A stretch of 64,000 nucleotides of DNA from Halobacterium hubeiense (GCF_001488575.1 NZ_LN831302.1:1116001-1180000); one strand, 5' to 3'. Shown: positions 1 through 7,600, counted from the first letter of the stretch. Notes: generated from the sequence alone by a model not told the origin. Numbers and translations: made by a program.

Positions 1-546
1 AACAATGGCCTCCATCCCTTCAACGCCTAAATCCTCGACATCGATGTAATCCCCAGATTCGTCCCTAATTTTCGTCGCATCTTCAACATCCATGTTCTCA
101 GGATGGCCAACGACCTCAAACCGTAGATCGAGAACTTCTTCGGAATCTTTCGCCCGGACATCTTTAAGAGAAGTGGGAAGACTAAATTGGTTCTCTTCGG
201 TTTCTTCTAGTGCTCCGTGTGCTTCATTCGCATTTTGCTTGAGGTCGCCATAGTTAATCCCATCAATTTGATAGAACTGTAGGTTGAACGAGTCTCCCTT
301 CTCACCATATTCCTCAAATAATTCATGGATATATTCTCCGTATTGTTCATCACCCAGATCTACTCGGAGTGTTTCACAGAACGATTCCGGCTTGTTGTCG
401 ACTAAAAAGTGGAAGTCCCTCCCCGCCTCTTCAAGCATGTCTTGAATAGTCTCGTCATCCTCTGTTCGATATGATGCAGCGGGGATTCTACTAGCCATTT
501 GATCAACCGAAAGCTGATCTTGAAAGATGTACCTGTTCCTACTCAT
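1..546 (-). CDS. Hypothetical protein, C-terminus beyond window
   Basis: An open frame runs from an ATG at 546 to the left edge, about 182 codons, with no stop. I do not recognise the family. The sequence is acidic, has no membrane segment, and is AT-richer than the core, so it looks acquired. Its start overlaps the stop of the upstream gene (539-892) by eight bases, so the two are probably translated together. An internal ATG at 498 is an alternative start, but the coupling favours 546. Function cannot be assigned. Confidence 0.6.
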   Translation of the reverse strand, partial: MSRNRYIFQDQLSVDQMASRIPAASYRTEDDETIQDMLEEAGRDFHFLVDNKPESFCETLRVDLGDEQYGEYIHELFEEYGEKGDSFNLQFYQIDGINYGDLKQNANEAHGALEETEENQFSLPTSLKDVRAKDSEEVLDLRFEVVGHPENMDVEDATKIRDESGDYIDVEDLGVEGMEAIV

Positions 547-892
547 CGATATCAACCTCAAGTTCATCAGCGAAAAGCGGCGCTTCTTCGGATATCTCTC
601 TCAGCTTTCTATAGGTTTCTTCTGTTTCATCAACAGCCCGTTTTAATTGATAGCTGGGCTCCAACAATCGTTTAAATCCGGAATCAATGTCCGTAGGTTG
701 GACGCGAGCAGATCCCCTTTCAGCAGCGGATTGTGCAGAAAGATACCAGGCGACTTCAATCATCTTCTCCATTCGGGCTTTGAAATAGTCATCTGTACCG
801 TCCCCCACATTTTGCTCGTGCATATCCCTCATTAAACCCCTAAGCGGGGTAACTTTGATTGGGTCGTGTTCATCAAAAGGGTCCTCAGACAT
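539..892 (-). CDS. Small protein with possible histone-like fold
   Basis: 117 residues, acidic, no membrane segment. Residues 40-77 have a long amphipathic helix, then a short ERGSARVQPTDID stretch, then another helix. This spacing resembles helix 2, loop 2 and helix 3 of archaeal histones or CBF/NF-Y subunits (alanine-rich helix, RG, V-x-P-x-D-I). The match is by eye and partial; helix 1 is not clear. It is first in a pair with the gene at 1-546, whose ATG lies inside its last codons. It may be a DNA-binding or scaffold partner of that protein, but this is inference. Confidence 0.55.
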   Translation of the reverse strand: MSEDPFDEHDPIKVTPLRGLMRDMHEQNVGDGTDDYFKARMEKMIEVAWYLSAQSAAERGSARVQPTDIDSGFKRLLEPSYQLKRAVDETEETYRKLREISEEAPLFADELEVDIDE

Positions 893-915
893 ATATCCCC
901 ATCTGAAACTTCATT

Positions 916-924
916 GTATAAAAT
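916..924 (-). promoter_or_regulatory. TATA-like box for the 892 gene
   Basis: Read on the minus strand this is ATTTTATAC, 24-32 bases before the ATG at 892. That is the usual archaeal TATA distance for a leaderless transcript. Confidence 0.5.
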
Positions 925-1001
925 CTTCTCATTAGATAGAATATCAACTGGAGCGATTAGAGAAGCCCTGGATATAGTATAGAGGCACGCCGATGAGCGT
1001 T

Positions 1002-1235
1002 CTATTTGACTCGACTTGGTCTTGGTCGCGGCTGATTCTGCGCGTCAACTTCGCCTCGAAGGTACAGCCGCCCCCACGTCGTGATCTCGTAGATGTCCTC
1101 GTGCTGCCGGTCCACGAGACCAGCATCAGCGAGCATCTGACACCGCGCCCGAATCTGTCCGCGCGAAATGTTCATCTCTTCGAAGCGGGGATGCTGGACA
1201 TACAGCTCGTATTCTGAAACCAGACTGCCGCTCAT
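1002..1235 (-). CDS. Winged-helix protein, PhiH1-repressor-like, short form
   Basis: 77 residues resembling the haloarchaeal PhiH1-repressor-like winged-helix family: a recognition-helix region (RGQIRARCQMLADAGLVDR) followed by a wing ending in YEITTWGRLYLRGE. The wing matches the related protein at 8466-8735 (SLTIWGCLYLDGEA). The first helix seen in the longer relative is missing or replaced, so the start may be wrong or the gene truncated. It lies 22 bases after the membrane protein gene at 1258-1875 on the same strand, probably in one transcript. Such genes are common on viruses and plasmids of halophiles, which fits the island. The DNA target is unknown. Confidence 0.65.
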   Translation of the reverse strand: MSGSLVSEYELYVQHPRFEEMNISRGQIRARCQMLADAGLVDRQHEDIYEITTWGRLYLRGEVDAQNQPRPRPSRVK

Positions 1236-1257
1236 AGAGAATAGAAGCGATCTCGTC

Positions 1258-1875
1258 TTACTGCGCGGCCTGACGTTTGTAGTCCCGCAGTCGCTTTTGC
1301 ACGTCTTCCATGCAGTCCTCTGGCTTGCGGTCGGAAGGCCAGCTACGGCCGTGGCCGTCCGCGAGGTTTACCCAGAACTGCCGCTCGTCGCTGTCGTAGT
1401 TCACTGACGCGATAGAGTCGAAGTAGAACTCTTCCGTCGAATCACCAATCTCTTCGTTCAGCGAGGGCATCTCGAGTTCTGCGTCGTCGTGGATGATGAG
1501 GGAGTGGTCGGTGACGACGAGCGTGTGCGTTTCGTACACCTTCGACGGCTTCCGGAGGATTTTGCTCCCGCGTTCGTAGTGCGTCCGATACGTTTCCGCG
1601 TTGTCCTCCGGACGAGTCGAGAGTGCTTCCTCGACGACGCGGTCGACTCGCTCGTGGAACCGGTTGAGGACACTCTCGTAGTTGTTGTTGACGTGACGGA
1701 CCCCACCAAAGTACCAGATGAACGGCGACGCGAAGAACGCGAGTGCCCCCAACAGGAATGGCATATCCATCCCCTGACCGATGACACCGCCAACAACGGT
1801 GATCGCTGCGATACTGACCTTTCCATTCCACCCCATAACCCACTGCGGTTTGTTGATTTGGTCCCCTACGGACAT
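1258..1875 (-). CDS. Membrane protein with PH-like cytoplasmic domain
   Basis: 205 residues. Two hydrophobic segments at about residues 20-38 and 40-58 form a hairpin anchor. They are followed by a helical stretch with NNNYESVLNRFHERVDRVV, then a beta-rich region (about 110-190) alternating hydrophobic and acidic residues like a bacterial pleckstrin-homology domain (SLIIHDDAELEMPSL, EEFYFDSIASVNYD). No catalytic motif is visible. It sits upstream of the short winged-helix gene on the same strand. The likely role is a membrane-associated sensor or scaffold, but the domain call rests on pattern only. Confidence 0.65.
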   Translation of the reverse strand: MSVGDQINKPQWVMGWNGKVSIAAITVVGGVIGQGMDMPFLLGALAFFASPFIWYFGGVRHVNNNYESVLNRFHERVDRVVEEALSTRPEDNAETYRTHYERGSKILRKPSKVYETHTLVVTDHSLIIHDDAELEMPSLNEEIGDSTEEFYFDSIASVNYDSDERQFWVNLADGHGRSWPSDRKPEDCMEDVQKRLRDYKRQAAQ

Positions 1876-2031
1876 GGCCCACGCTGGAAATTACAGGAAC
1901 TTAATGCTATCTGCTTGATTATAGACGCCGATAATTCGGTACAAGTACACGGACGAAACTACGCGTCTAATTCCCCGACGTCGGGGTCTCCAGCCAGTTG
2001 TCGCTCTTGCAGTCGATGATTCCCCATCAGG

Positions 2032-2175
2032 ATGTGGGCGGTCTACCCGTGGTACTGGCGCGGCGTCGCGCTCGTGGGCGGCCTCGTTGCCCTCGACGAC
2101 GCCGTTAGCCACGCCTTCGGCATCTGGACGCCCCTCGACGCCGGCTGGGGGCAGGTCTGGCACCTCGTCCCCTGA
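2032..2175 (+). CDS. 47-residue virus-type mini-protein
   Basis: ATG at 2032 opens a 47-codon frame rich in Trp and hydrophobic residues, with DDAVSHAFGIWTPLD in the second half. From memory, short proteins with a D-D-x-V-S-H-x-x-G-x-x-T-P-L-D core recur in haloarchaeal viruses and proviruses; I cannot search to confirm. The N-terminal half could form one membrane helix. It stands alone between two opposite-facing gene groups. The composition is GC-rich, unlike its neighbours, so it may be a remnant of a larger viral module. Confidence 0.5.
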   Translation: MWAVYPWYWRGVALVGGLVALDDAVSHAFGIWTPLDAGWGQVWHLVP

Positions 2176-2358
2176 GCGCTGTCAACGAATACCGGATTAT
2201 TCGACGATTTTACTGCTCAAAATGTCCGGTAAGCAGGAGTGCAAACTCCTCATTAGCAACCTCAACCGGCACTAGCCCCAAGAGAACCTTTATCCATCAG
2301 CCAACCACAAGGAAGGATAATAGTCGACCGTGACGCATCACAAGAGAGGGATACGGAT

Positions 2359-3459
2359 ATGCAGATAGAGCAGGGTAATTACACGCTTGAGCAGCTCTGT
2401 CAAGAGGTCATAGACCACACTGAAAGCGCGTTTGAGCAGTACCACGTCAAGCATCTCAAGTTCTACTTCTACATCGCAGACGAGGACTGGAATCCGAACT
2501 TCCCAGACAGGTACGAAACACAGGATTACGGGGAGATGACGAAGGTTTCTGCCGGATATACGAATCGGTTCGGAGCGGAAGATCGCGCGGACTTCTTCAT
2601 CGGTCCATACGGCGACGAGAGCGAAATCATCACAATCCTGACTGCAGAGACGCAGGAGGCTATTGATCAAGCTCTTCTCCCCATGCTAGGCCGGAGGGAC
2701 GACATCTCCCTTATGCCAATCATGCTGGAAGACTTCCAGCGGATGAACGAACTTGTTCTAGAGCACAACGACATCCGAATTACCGAATTCAAGTCCGAGC
2801 GAGTCCCCGACCTGGCAGAGGCCGATATCCGACCTAGCGTACAGCGTTCTATTGAGTACAAAGGTCGGGACGGGAAGGAAGCAATCGAGGAACTCCGAAG
2901 CGGGTACGGTGTCGTACCCGTCCGAATCCAGTACGAGCATCAGAACCTCTCCCTGAAAATCGACTCCCGCGGGAAGTTTACGCTGAAGAAGATGAACTCG
3001 GAGAACTTCGATCTCCTCTTCGAGCTTGTTGAGGAAGTCATCGAGAACGTTCTGGAGCTGAAGGACATCACTCAAGAGATCCGATTTACCGAGGAGGAGG
3101 TAGAATCGGGAAATTTGTCGATTACGGTGCCCAAAGTTGAAGCGGGTGAAATTACCTTCGACCGTGAATTCACTCGCGTACTAGCGGAGGATTTTGTCGA
3201 GGGCACCAGAAACCGCGACCGGGTCGACTTCAGTTTCACAGATGTAACGATGCAGGCCGGTTCACTCGACTTCTCCGCTCAGGTAGTCGACGAGAATCGG
3301 AACTCGTTCTTCAACATCAGCGCCACTGCGGACGAGATGCGGATTGTTCCCGAGACGAACTGCTCGTTTCCCTCCCTGATCGAGTTCTACTTCTGTGTGT
3401 TGCAACTTGTCGACGGGAGCGCCGAGCTGGACCTGCACAATTCTCAGACTGCTTCATAG
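2359..3459 (+). CDS. Unknown partner protein of the PD-(D/E)XK operon
   Basis: 366 residues, acidic, no signal peptide or membrane segment, and no family I recognise. The N-terminal half (about 1-140) begins with a helix, then an aromatic-rich strand (KHLKFYFYIADEDW). The C-terminal half is predicted beta-rich with a repeated strand character. A purine-rich AGAGAGGGAT stretch at 2342-2350 may be a ribosome site. Its TAG is immediately followed by the ATG of the nuclease-like gene, so the two are one operon. GC is visibly lower than the core, suggesting transfer. By context it could be the specificity or sensor subunit; this is inference. Confidence 0.7.
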   Translation: MQIEQGNYTLEQLCQEVIDHTESAFEQYHVKHLKFYFYIADEDWNPNFPDRYETQDYGEMTKVSAGYTNRFGAEDRADFFIGPYGDESEIITILTAETQEAIDQALLPMLGRRDDISLMPIMLEDFQRMNELVLEHNDIRITEFKSERVPDLAEADIRPSVQRSIEYKGRDGKEAIEELRSGYGVVPVRIQYEHQNLSLKIDSRGKFTLKKMNSENFDLLFELVEEVIENVLELKDITQEIRFTEEEVESGNLSITVPKVEAGEITFDREFTRVLAEDFVEGTRNRDRVDFSFTDVTMQAGSLDFSAQVVDENRNSFFNISATADEMRIVPETNCSFPSLIEFYFCVLQLVDGSAELDLHNSQTAS

Positions 3460-4536
3460 ATGGTCAATATCGAACCTCCCTCCGACCTACCTGACCATCA
3501 CACGAGCGAATTCAGAAGTGCATATCGAGAGTGCATAATACCCAAGAACAGGGATTTCGATCGCGAAGGCTACAAGGATGACCTTGAGAACTTCATTGAC
3601 CAAGAGCGAGAGCACCGGAGACTGGTCAATTTCTGTGTCTTCCCGTTCGTCCAGTCTGATTCGGAGGGATACCAGTTCGTCCGTGCGGATCCGCTAGAGG
3701 AATGTGGAGTCAAGAATTTCGACTTTCTACTTCACGACTTAGAGGGGAAGGTCATCTTTGGAGAAGCAAAGGCCACCCTCCCAACGAACGTTGACAGCGA
3801 GATTAACGATCTCCTTGAGCAGCGAGAGACGGTCGAGGAGTGGCAAGACTATATCGAGGAGCACTACCTCGGAAAAGAGATGGTGTTCGCAGAGTATGTG
3901 CTAGCGACGTACGATAACTACGCCACTACCGCATCTCGGAAAATGTTGGCGAGAGGCGAGGATGTGAAGGTCTGGGGAGTGAACAGAACGGAGAAGGAAC
4001 TCAATCTCAAGAAGAGTCTGCCGGACGAAACCCCCGATAATCTCCCGGGTGACGACCCCATCGCCGAACTCTCTAAGCTAGCCAAACACTCGATTGGTCC
4101 ACTCAACTCAGTACTAGAGAATTGTAGGACTGCGACGGGAGCAGTTAGCGTTCTACCCGAATCGGCAGATATTGACCAGCTCCGGGTAATCACTCGCGCC
4201 TATTCCTCAAGAGGGAGAGACACATTCATCAATCGCTCAGACATCAGGCGTGAGATCAAGGCGGGTGCGCGGAACTACGGATCTGAGCGGATTGATGAGA
4301 TCACCGACGAATTGATCGAACTGGGACAGGAAATCGGATTACTCAGGAGTTGGGAAGACGGTCCTGCAGATTACCGAGTTGTCTCTCAGTACACTTCTAG
4401 AAAGGGGATTGAGAAGACGCTGAAGAAGAAGTGGAAAGACCACAAGGTCAAAGAGAAGTACAGCAAGATGCAGGAGGCATGCCGCGAGTACGCCCGAGAA
4501 GAGGTGGGTAAGCAGACGCAGCTGAGTGAGTTCTGA
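3460..4536 (+). CDS. PD-(D/E)XK nuclease-like protein of two-gene operon
   Basis: 358 residues. A PD-(D/E)XK core is visible: an acidic helix around residues 41-52, then D88 in NFDFLL, a turn, then a hydrophobic strand ending in GEAKA with E102 and K104. This arrangement is typical of restriction-endonuclease-fold enzymes that cut DNA. About residues 170-320 are helical with a possible winged-helix segment (about 240-300, RSDIRREIKAG...ELGQEIGLL), and the tail is strongly basic and helical (TLKKKWKDHKVKEKY). Directly adjacent to the upstream gene with no gap. It probably belongs to a defence or restriction-type module; no methyltransferase is beside it. Confidence 0.7.
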   Translation: MVNIEPPSDLPDHHTSEFRSAYRECIIPKNRDFDREGYKDDLENFIDQEREHRRLVNFCVFPFVQSDSEGYQFVRADPLEECGVKNFDFLLHDLEGKVIFGEAKATLPTNVDSEINDLLEQRETVEEWQDYIEEHYLGKEMVFAEYVLATYDNYATTASRKMLARGEDVKVWGVNRTEKELNLKKSLPDETPDNLPGDDPIAELSKLAKHSIGPLNSVLENCRTATGAVSVLPESADIDQLRVITRAYSSRGRDTFINRSDIRREIKAGARNYGSERIDEITDELIELGQEIGLLRSWEDGPADYRVVSQYTSRKGIEKTLKKKWKDHKVKEKYSKMQEACREYAREEVGKQTQLSEF

Positions 4537-4573
4537 GACTTTACAACTACTTCACACTCCTGCTCTCCTTCGC

Positions 4574-4786
4574 TTATGCCTTCACAAACAAATCGCCGCG
4601 GTAGTGGTTTAGGAACGTGTCGACTCTTTGGTCATCGTCGACTCGCTTGATCACGGAGCAGTAAGCTCGGGATTTGTACTACCCTATTCCGATGTCGGAG
4701 AAGACTGGAATCTGCGACAAACACCCGTCGTAGTACTCCTTGCTTCCACGACACCACAGATTCAGGCTACTTGATGGGGTGAATAG
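4574..4786 (-). pseudogene. Possible decayed gene end with in-frame stop
   Basis: On the minus strand one frame reads about 70 codons with protein-like composition but one internal TAG (about 4681) and no start codon. The last part ends DTFLNHYRGDLFVKA and stops at TAA 4574-4576. It lies in the same frame just after the TGA of the membrane protein gene at 4787. It could be the worn end of a lost gene or a former extension of that gene. I do not recognise the family, and chance cannot be excluded. Confidence 0.3.
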
Positions 4787-5677
4787 TCAACTTTGGAGTT
4801 GAATACTACCCGCAATATCTGCTTCATCTAATTCACGCTGAGATATTCCGTATTCACGACGGAGACTGACTTTTCGGTCCCTCAGTGCTTCAAGTAGATC
4901 TTTAGAACGATTAACTAGATTCTCTTCGCCTCGTTCAATCTTTTCAAGTTCAATCCCGGCTTCTTCGCGAGCAGTTTGGCAGAACTCGTCCCCATAAGAT
5001 TCCCAGACCTCGTACAGCTCGCTGTTTTCACCGAACTCGTTGGAACGCTTTACTGCCCCATAGACGAGAGTGTCAATATCAGGGTATTCGCCACGGGGAT
5101 CCTTGATTTCCTCCTCCTCAACGAACTCCTTAATTCGTGGCCGAATCTTCTCGGCAGCTTCGTCCCCAAGATCGGCTAAGTTCTCGATGAGTTCCTCGTA
5201 CTCCACTAGCTCATTCCAGAGGTTTTCATCTGCGTTTTTGAGCCTGTATAGTGCGGCTGAGTCGGGTGATTGGTTGATTACTCCAGACACTCTCCCAGCT
5301 GTGTAATGGTTTTGCGGACCGTCAATTAACACCCAGTTCCACTGCAAGTCTTCTTTTTCATATGCCCTTATGTTGTCCTCACATCCCTCAATAGCATAGT
5401 CTAAGACCTGAACAATCTCGTCGATGACCAGTGGCTTCTCGCGCTCGCGCTGAATTTTCTCGACGGTAGCTGTTTGCTGGCGAATAGAAATTAATGTCGC
5501 GCCGGCCAAAATCAGCGTTCCCGTGGCCCCTAGGCTACTGGCAACCAACATCGCCCTACTCTGATTTGGCAATCTACCCCAAAACCACCAGACCGTCAGA
5601 GAAATCCCAAAGCCCAGTACTATGATGGCAATCCCTGCCGCGTAATATTCCCGGTCCTGAACTTTCATCTGTGTCAT
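4787..5677 (-). CDS. Two-helix membrane protein with long helical domain
   Basis: 296 residues. Two membrane helices at about 12-33 and 42-64 are followed by a coiled-coil-like segment (IRQQTATVEKIQREREKP) and a long charged helical cytoplasmic domain. No enzymatic motif is visible. Proteins of this shape are common as unknowns in plasmid and defence islands of archaea and bacteria. A TATA-like CTTTTAGG on the minus strand lies about 27 bases before the ATG. An alternative start is the methionine at residue 4. It is divergent from the serine recombinase at 5829. Function unknown. Confidence 0.65.
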   Translation of the reverse strand: MTQMKVQDREYYAAGIAIIVLGFGISLTVWWFWGRLPNQSRAMLVASSLGATGTLILAGATLISIRQQTATVEKIQREREKPLVIDEIVQVLDYAIEGCEDNIRAYEKEDLQWNWVLIDGPQNHYTAGRVSGVINQSPDSAALYRLKNADENLWNELVEYEELIENLADLGDEAAEKIRPRIKEFVEEEEIKDPRGEYPDIDTLVYGAVKRSNEFGENSELYEVWESYGDEFCQTAREEAGIELEKIERGEENLVNRSKDLLEALRDRKVSLRREYGISQRELDEADIAGSIQLQS

Positions 5678-5784
5678 TTTGGGGAACCGATTGCTTCCTC
5701 CCTAAAAGCCGGGGACTACACTGACAATCTGGATACTGCGACAATTCTGTGGTTTTGTTGGTGGTGTATGCAAACGGTCGTTCT

Positions 5785-5799
5785 CGTACAGGCTGTACG
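5785..5799. promoter_or_regulatory. Perfect palindrome before recombinase, operator candidate
   Basis: CGTACAG-G-CTGTACG, seven-base arms around one base, lies 30-44 bases before the recombinase start and between two divergent genes. It contains TACA-N3-TGTA, also present in the palindrome at 7088-7102. Confidence 0.5.
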
Positions 5800-5828
5800 T
5801 TTCTCCCGCTTTTATTAGGTAAGTCCCC

Positions 5829-6503
5829 GTGTACGGGAACATAGGCGACGACCAGGTAGCTTGCTACTGTCGAGTCAGTACCGACGACCAGAGCCTCGAC
5901 CGCCAGCTCACCGCGACCCAAGAGTACGCCGAGCGCGAGTTCGGTGCGGACCTCGCGGACCTCTCGATCTACCGCGACAAGTCCACGGGGACGAACACCG
6001 AGCGCTCCGGCTACCAAGAGATGATGGCCGACGCCGAGGACGACGAACTTCGCGCTGTCGTCGTCCACAGCATTTCCCGGATTTGTCGGTCCATCTCTGA
6101 CTTGGAGCGGACTACCTTGCGGCTCGAAGACGCCGGCACGGAGCTACACATCGTCTCCGAGGGACTGACGCTGCGGCCCGACGAGGAAGACCCCTACCAG
6201 ACGGCGCTGTTCCAGCTACTGGGCGTGTTCGCCGAACTGGAAGCGAATATGGCCCAGCAGCGCACGAAGGAAGGCATCGCGGCGCGACAGGCCAACGAGG
6301 ACTACCATCACGGCCCCGCGCCGCTGGGCTTCGAGAAGGACGACGGGCGGCTCGTCGAGGCCGACGACTACCACGACGTCGTCTCCGTGCTCGACATGGT
6401 CCAGAAAGACGAACTCTCGAAGCGCAAGGCAGCCGAGCGGTTGGACAGTTCGCGGCCGACGATTAATCGAGCGCTGGAGCGAGCAGAGCTATACGGGCTC
6501 TAG
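5829..6503 (+). CDS. Small serine recombinase (resolvase/invertase type)
   Basis: 224 residues starting with GTG. The N-terminal catalytic domain carries the nucleophile S17 in CYCRVSTDDQS, followed by YRDKSTGTNTERSGYQEM and the RICRSISDLE region, all standard for the resolvase family. The long E helix (LFQLLGVFAELEANMAQQRTKEG) is present, followed by a C-terminal helix-turn-helix (residues about 195-220, LSKRKAAERLDSSRPTINRAL). The enzyme makes double-strand exchange at short sites via a phosphoserine link. Length fits resolvases, not large phage integrases. Palindromes and a direct repeat downstream could be its sites. Confidence 0.9.
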   Translation: MYGNIGDDQVACYCRVSTDDQSLDRQLTATQEYAEREFGADLADLSIYRDKSTGTNTERSGYQEMMADAEDDELRAVVVHSISRICRSISDLERTTLRLEDAGTELHIVSEGLTLRPDEEDPYQTALFQLLGVFAELEANMAQQRTKEGIAARQANEDYHHGPAPLGFEKDDGRLVEADDYHDVVSVLDMVQKDELSKRKAAERLDSSRPTINRALERAELYGL

Positions 6504-6562
6504 GTCGTAGAATTCGTGCCACCTCGATCCTCTGAGAGCATGAGAGTTAGTGCAGACTTGTG

Positions 6563-6670
6563 ATGAACTACGGCGGCTTGGAAGTCTGGGACACCTTCCG
6601 CGAACACTACCTCGGGCAGTACAGGGTGACAGCACAACAGCGGGCAAGAGAGAAAGTTCCGTGGTTATAG
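6563..6670 (+). CDS. Possible 35-residue small protein
   Basis: ATG at 6563 (a GTG precedes it directly) opens 35 codons with a natural-looking amphipathic sequence (GGLEVWDTFREHYLGQYRV). It follows the recombinase on the same strand after 59 bases. No family recognised. Short length makes chance possible. Confidence 0.3.
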   Translation: MNYGGLEVWDTFREHYLGQYRVTAQQRAREKVPWL

Positions 6671-6712
6671 CTTCTTGGTCGTCAGAAAGACAACCTGTTA
6701 CCGACTTTTACG

Positions 6713-6729
6713 CTTACAGCGTTTGTAAG
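6713..6729. repeat. Inverted repeat CTTACA-N5-TGTAAG
   Basis: Perfect six-base arms around GCGTT in the region after the recombinase. It could be an operator or a recombinase site. The outer TACA...TGTA resembles the palindromes at 5785 and 7088 but has a five-base spacer. Confidence 0.4.
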
Positions 6730-6773
6730 TGGTACTGGCAAAGGTTTATGCACTCTGCCCATTCAATCCTACA

Positions 6774-6794
6774 TGGGGACGTGCAGGTGTCCGG
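6774..6794. repeat. Direct repeat copy A near recombinase
   Basis: A 21-base segment (core GGACGTGCAGGTGTCCGG) recurs exactly at 7016-7036, 242 bases away in the same orientation. This copy runs into an inverted repeat, CCGGGT-N6-ACCCGG, at 6791-6808. Position next to a serine recombinase makes it a candidate recombination site. Confidence 0.55.
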
Positions 6795-6822
6795 GTTAGT
6801 TGACCCGGGCCAGCACGTTGTT

Positions 6823-6975
6823 CTAGACCAATAGAGAGTGTCCTAGAGCCCCGGTTATCACCAGAATCAACAGCACGACGCGTAGTGATAACCGAAGCAC
6901 TTCGAGACAGTCTCTAATGCGGTCAAGTAGGTCTATTTTGTCCTCGTCCTGTTTGTGTTCTAGGTCGGACGACAT
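6823..6975 (-). CDS. Small membrane protein, 50 residues
   Basis: ATG at 6975 to TAG at 6823 gives 50 residues: a charged N-terminal half (SSDLEHKQDEDKIDLLDRI) and a C-terminal membrane helix (LRVVLLILVITGALGHSLL). This plan resembles the other small single-helix protein at 7910-8137. Such proteins are common in haloarchaeal plasmids and viruses. The gene contains a perfect ten-base inverted repeat (6852-6861 with 6885-6894), which may be accidental. Function unknown. Confidence 0.5.
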   Translation of the reverse strand: MSSDLEHKQDEDKIDLLDRIRDCLEVLRLSLRVVLLILVITGALGHSLLV

Positions 6976-7015
6976 GCGTTGCTATCGGGCCATAGAAGCC
7001 GTGACACCCGGAACG

Positions 7016-7036
7016 TGGGGACGTGCAGGTGTCCGG
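7016..7036. repeat. Direct repeat copy B near recombinase
   Basis: Second exact copy of the 21-base segment at 6774-6794. Here it is followed by GGCCGG, making a short CCGGCCGG palindrome instead of the hairpin that follows copy A. Confidence 0.55.
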
Positions 7037-7087
7037 CCGGCCCGCATAGACAAACATACGGACGGACATAAAAAGCTCCGCGGTCAC

Positions 7088-7102
7088 TATACAAATTGTA
7101 TA
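7088..7102. promoter_or_regulatory. Palindrome TATACAAATTGTATA, operator candidate
   Basis: Perfect 15-base palindrome between the divergent genes at 6975 (minus) and 7164 (plus). It shares TACA-N3-TGTA with the palindrome before the recombinase. The HTH protein encoded just downstream is an obvious candidate binder. Confidence 0.5.
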
Positions 7103-7163
7103 CTGGCTCGGCTGGGGGTACTCCAACGGTAGGATGATTACATTCGTTGCCTAAAGTCCAAAC

Positions 7164-7559
7164 GTGGCTATCGAACGAGTAGAGGGCTCCCTCGAGTTAG
7201 GGGAAGAGAAACTGATAAAGAAAGAGGAGGGAGTCGTCAAAATGCTTGACGACGAAGACGACCCTGCTGAGATATACTGGGTCGTAGATTTGAGAGACCG
7301 GACTGATAGGGAAGCGTACTGTGCTCGGGGGTGGCTCGCACCGGACCTCTGTTATGAACTGATTAGCCGAGGTGGTTCTGTAAAGGAAGGCGAAGATGGT
7401 TTCATCCCGACAGCAACGGCTGTATTAGGGAAACCAGCGATTACAGCTTACCTCCGGATTGTCAAGATGAAACCACGTAGAGAGATAGCCGCCAAATTAG
7501 ATGTGTCTCGGTCTACCATAGACCAATATCTTTCAGACTTTGCTAAAGGCGACCGATAG
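7164..7559 (+). CDS. Small protein with C-terminal helix-turn-helix
   Basis: 131 residues from GTG at 7164. The C-terminal 30 residues form a clear helix-turn-helix (KPRREIAAKLDVSRSTIDQYL), of the type found in sigma-like or resolvase tails. The N-terminal 90 residues are acidic with no recognised domain and contain two cysteines (YCARGWLAPDLC). It probably regulates transcription within the island, perhaps its own promoter through the palindrome 62-76 bases upstream. It could also be a copy-control or recombination accessory protein. A weak TATA-like GATTACATT lies about 25 bases before the start. Confidence 0.65.
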   Translation: MAIERVEGSLELGEEKLIKKEEGVVKMLDDEDDPAEIYWVVDLRDRTDREAYCARGWLAPDLCYELISRGGSVKEGEDGFIPTATAVLGKPAITAYLRIVKMKPRREIAAKLDVSRSTIDQYLSDFAKGDR

Positions 7560-7600
7560 GAGAAGTGTCCACATCTACAAATCGACCTTGCTGTCGTCGA

